Shown one piece after another: positions 6,370 through 8,363 of a stretch of 8,363 nucleotides of DNA. The notes below the pieces were generated by a model. It made no database searches. It had not been told where the DNA came from and saw nothing but the letters and a program-made list of their open reading frames with translations. A program made the position numbers and the translations under genes. Positions within the stretch are counted from its first letter, which is position 1. Each line of letters starts with the position of its first letter. Source of the DNA: DATEAV01 sp964575425 (GTDB lineage: Bacteria > Chloroflexota > Anaerolineae > Anaerolineales > E44-bin32); the NCBI GenBank assembly GCA_964575425.1, contig CAZNRD010000078.1:1-8363 (forward strand), read 5' to 3'.

Positions 6370-7098
6370 ATGGCGCTGCGGATGGACTTTCGCTCGGCGG
6401 TGCAATCCCTGGTTGGCCTGCGGCTGACGCCCCAGCAGATGGCCGCGTTCGAGCGGTATGCGGCAGAGCTCTTGGACTGGAATCGCCGCTTCAATTTGAC
6501 CGCCATCACTGACCGTGAGCAAATCGATGTCAAGCATTTCCTCGACTCCCTGACCTGTCGCTTAGCCATGCGAGGCAGGGCGCTGGGGCGAGCGATCGAC
6601 GTCGGCACGGGCGCGGGGTTCCCCGGGCTTCCTCTCAAGATCGCCTGCCCTGGCCTGAAGTTGACGCTTGTTGAGTCGGTGGGGAAGAAGGTGCATTTCT
6701 GCCGCCATGTGACCGAGACGCTGGGTCTGGAAGGTGTCGAGGTGATTCACGTCCGGGCCGAGGTGATTGGGCGACAGCCTGCACATCGTGAGGCTTACGA
6801 TTGGGCCCTGGCACGGGCGGTCGCTCCTCTGCCGGTCCTGGTGGAATACCTGATGCCGCTCCTGAGGGTTGGGGGCCGGGCGGTGGCTCAGAAGGGCGAG
6901 ACGGGGCCAGCGGAAGCGCACGCGGCCGAGAGGGCGCTGCGCCTGCTGGGCGGGCACGTGCTGCAGCTGATTCCGGTGGAGATCCCGTCCGTGGCCGAGC
7001 CGCGCTACCTGGTGGTGATGGAGAAGACGGCGGCCACGCCGGCGCAGTACCCGCGGCGTCCGGGCATCGCCGCCAAGCGTCCGCTGGGCGGCCGGTGA
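6370..7098 (+). CDS. rsmG: 16S rRNA (guanine527-N7)-methyltransferase RsmG (GidB)
   Basis: It transfers a methyl group from S-adenosylmethionine to N7 of G527 (E. coli numbering) in 16S rRNA; loss of this mark gives low-level streptomycin resistance in several bacteria. The 242 residues match the family in length and order: ELLDWNRRFNLTAI (33-46), the hallmark KHFLDSL (55-61), the SAM-binding loop AIDVGTGAGFPGLPLKI (75-91), VESVGKKVHFC (101-111), then RAVAPLPVLVEYLMPLL (149-165). A basic tail YPRRPGIAAKRPLGG (227-241) ends it, as usual. ATG 6370 lies eight bases after the asparaginase stop, implying co-transcription; GGAGG at 6349-6353 is 16 bases away, further than ideal. ATG 6382 (MDFRSAV) is a possible start, and the longer frame back to TTG 6283 would overlap asparaginase without adding family sequence. 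Its stop is three bases from the recF stop on the other strand. Confidence 0.93.
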   Translation: MALRMDFRSAVQSLVGLRLTPQQMAAFERYAAELLDWNRRFNLTAITDREQIDVKHFLDSLTCRLAMRGRALGRAIDVGTGAGFPGLPLKIACPGLKLTLVESVGKKVHFCRHVTETLGLEGVEVIHVRAEVIGRQPAHREAYDWALARAVAPLPVLVEYLMPLLRVGGRAVAQKGETGPAEAHAAERALRLLGGHVLQLIPVEIPSVAEPRYLVVMEKTAATPAQYPRRPGIAAKRPLGGR

Positions 7099-7101
7099 AG
7101 G

Positions 7102-8337
7102 CTACCAGGGGGTGATTGTCCCGTTCTCGATGCGCCAGACGGTTGCGCGGCGGCGGAAATCCTCGCCAAACATCGCCGGGTCGGTGGAGGTGAGGATGCA
7201 TTGGTCGGCGGCATCCATGCGGCGCAGCAGTGCAGCCCGGCGAGCGGGATCGAGTTCGGCCATAACCTCATCCAGCAGGAGCACCGGCCATTCCCCCGTG
7301 TGCTGACGCATCCATTCGACCTCGGCCAGCTTGAGGGCCAGCATGGCTGTGCGGTTCTGGCCGCGCGAGCCGTAGGTTCGTAAGTCGATGCCATTGAGGC
7401 GAAGGCGGAAATCATCGCGATGCGGCCCGATCTGAGTCTGGCCGCGCTGGATGTCTTCCGCGCGCGACTTCTCGAGAGCTGCGAGCAGGCCGGCTTGCAG
7501 CTCGGCCAGCGGGATGGTGCTGTGGTCGACCGGGGCCTCGATGGGGAGGCCGAGTTGACCGTGTGGTGCGGGCAGGGGGTTGTAGGAGGGGAGGTAGTCG
7601 AGGCGAAGGTGCTCAGCGCCATCGGTGAGGTTGTTGTGGATGGGAGCGGCGAGGCGGTCGAGGTCGGCGAGCGCCAGAGCGCGCGCCCGCATCAGGCCGG
7701 TGCCCAGTGTCGCCAGGCGCTCGTCCCAGAAGGCGAGGACGTCGGGGGTGCTGCTGTTGGCGCGGCGTGGAGCGGGCAGGTGCCCGGTCTCTTGCAGCTG
7801 CTTGAGCAGCGCGTTGCGCTGAGCGAGGGCCTGGCTGTAGTCCTGGAGGCCGGGAGCGTAGTGGACGTCGACCTGGGCAAGGGCGGCGTCGAGGTAGCGG
7901 CGGCGCTCGGCGGGAGGGCCTTCGACGACGCGCAGGTCCTGAGGCACGAAGAGGACAGCGTTGAGGCCCGAGGCCAGGTCGACCGGGCGGCGCCTGACGC
8001 CGTTGAGGAGCAGTTCCCGGCGCAGATGCCACTCATCGCTGGGGGAGGAGCGCTCGAGCAGCAGTCGCATCTCGACGCGCTCCGGGCGGCCGGCGCGGCG
8101 GACTTCGGCGGCGAGGCGGGCGAACGGCGCCGCCTCGCGCAGGGCGAGGAAGTTGATCAACTCGCGGTCGTGCGTGGCGTGAGGCGAGGAAGCGCTGGCC
8201 AGGTAGTAGATCGCTTCCAGAAGGCTGGTCTTGCCCTGCGCGTTGCCGCCCACGGCCAGGACCGGGCCCCGGGGAAGATCAAGCTCGAGGCGGATGAAGT
8301 TGCGCACGTTGCTCAGGGAAAGATGGGAGACGTACAT
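7102..8337 (-). CDS. recF: DNA replication and repair protein RecF
   Basis: RecF is an SMC/ABC-type ATPase that binds gapped DNA and, with RecO and RecR, loads RecA at single-strand gaps. The 411 residues start with MYVSHLSLSNVRNF, the usual opening. Walker A is GGNAQGKT (30-37), followed by SLLEAIYYL. Middle-region markers are LFVPQDLRVVEGPPAERRR (129-147), with the RecF pattern of a (P)xDLxxVxGxPxxRR stretch, and IGPHRDDF (303-310). The ABC signature reads YGSRGQNR (322-329), and Walker B with D loop is LLLDEVMAELD (353-363), with catalytic Glu at 357. Length is some 40 residues above the commonest 360-370, mainly from a proline-rich stretch near 250-275. The ATG lies ten bases after a -10-like box, leaving almost no leader. 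No dnaA, dnaN or gyrB is visible on either side of it within the window. The gene converges on rsmG. Confidence 0.95.
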   Translation of the reverse strand: MYVSHLSLSNVRNFIRLELDLPRGPVLAVGGNAQGKTSLLEAIYYLASASSPHATHDRELINFLALREAAPFARLAAEVRRAGRPERVEMRLLLERSSPSDEWHLRRELLLNGVRRRPVDLASGLNAVLFVPQDLRVVEGPPAERRRYLDAALAQVDVHYAPGLQDYSQALAQRNALLKQLQETGHLPAPRRANSSTPDVLAFWDERLATLGTGLMRARALALADLDRLAAPIHNNLTDGAEHLRLDYLPSYNPLPAPHGQLGLPIEAPVDHSTIPLAELQAGLLAALEKSRAEDIQRGQTQIGPHRDDFRLRLNGIDLRTYGSRGQNRTAMLALKLAEVEWMRQHTGEWPVLLLDEVMAELDPARRAALLRRMDAADQCILTSTDPAMFGEDFRRRATVWRIENGTITPW

Positions 8338-8347
8338 GCGTGCGAGG

Positions 8348-8358
8348 ATTGTAGCACA
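8348..8358 (-). promoter_or_regulatory. Putative extended -10 promoter of recF
   Basis: The reverse strand reads TGTGCTACAAT, with TACAAT (8353 down to 8348) preceded by TGC. Ten bases separate it from the recF ATG, so transcription should begin 2-5 bases before the start codon. The first seven bases match the thrC box exactly. Any -35 lies outside the window. Confidence 0.5.
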
Positions 8359-8363
8359 GGCGA

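Noticed and set aside
6355..6370. TAGATC before rsmG as a leaderless -10 box
   Set aside because: Poor match to the hexamer, no TGn extension, and the eight-base gap to asparaginase makes co-transcription the simpler view.

Overview
This is a GC-rich bacterial window, almost fully coding, holding seven protein genes and no RNA genes, mobile elements or CRISPR. The best guess at origin is an Anaerolineae-like member of the Chloroflexota. The grounds are the cytoplasmic kinase with three GAF domains, the class 3 (Rhizobium etli type) asparaginase, a metallo-beta-lactamase-fold protein with altered metal ligands, and promoters close to the start codons. This assignment rests on gene character, not on a marker search.

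Layout. (1) 1-460, minus strand: the N-terminal part of a SIS-domain sugar-phosphate isomerase/deaminase, cut by the left edge. (2) 461-634: a divergent promoter region with a TATAAT box facing left and an extended -10 box facing right. (3) 635-4371, plus strand: threonine synthase, then a GAF-GAF-GAF-PAS histidine kinase joined to it by a TGATG stop/start overlap. (4) 4405-5241, plus strand: the degenerate MBL-fold protein, with a possible promoter of its own over the kinase stop codon. (5) 5324-7098, plus strand: class 3 L-asparaginase, then rsmG (16S rRNA G527 methyltransferase) 8 bases later. (6) 7102-8337, minus strand: recF, convergent with rsmG and with only three bases between the two stop codons. 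Its promoter lies at the right edge.

How the genes fit together. Most are housekeeping genes: threonine synthesis, ribosome modification, recombinational repair, amide hydrolysis and amino-sugar metabolism. The kinase has no response regulator gene in view, so its partner must be encoded elsewhere. rsmG and recF are often found near the replication origin in other bacteria, so their closeness here may reflect an old origin-proximal neighbourhood.

No clearly new system is visible. The points most worth following are a shared TGTGCTA-type extended -10 box 8-10 bases before the thrC and recF start codons, implying leaderless or near-leaderless transcripts, and the MBL-fold protein that has lost most of its zinc ligands while its surrounding fold motifs look preserved.
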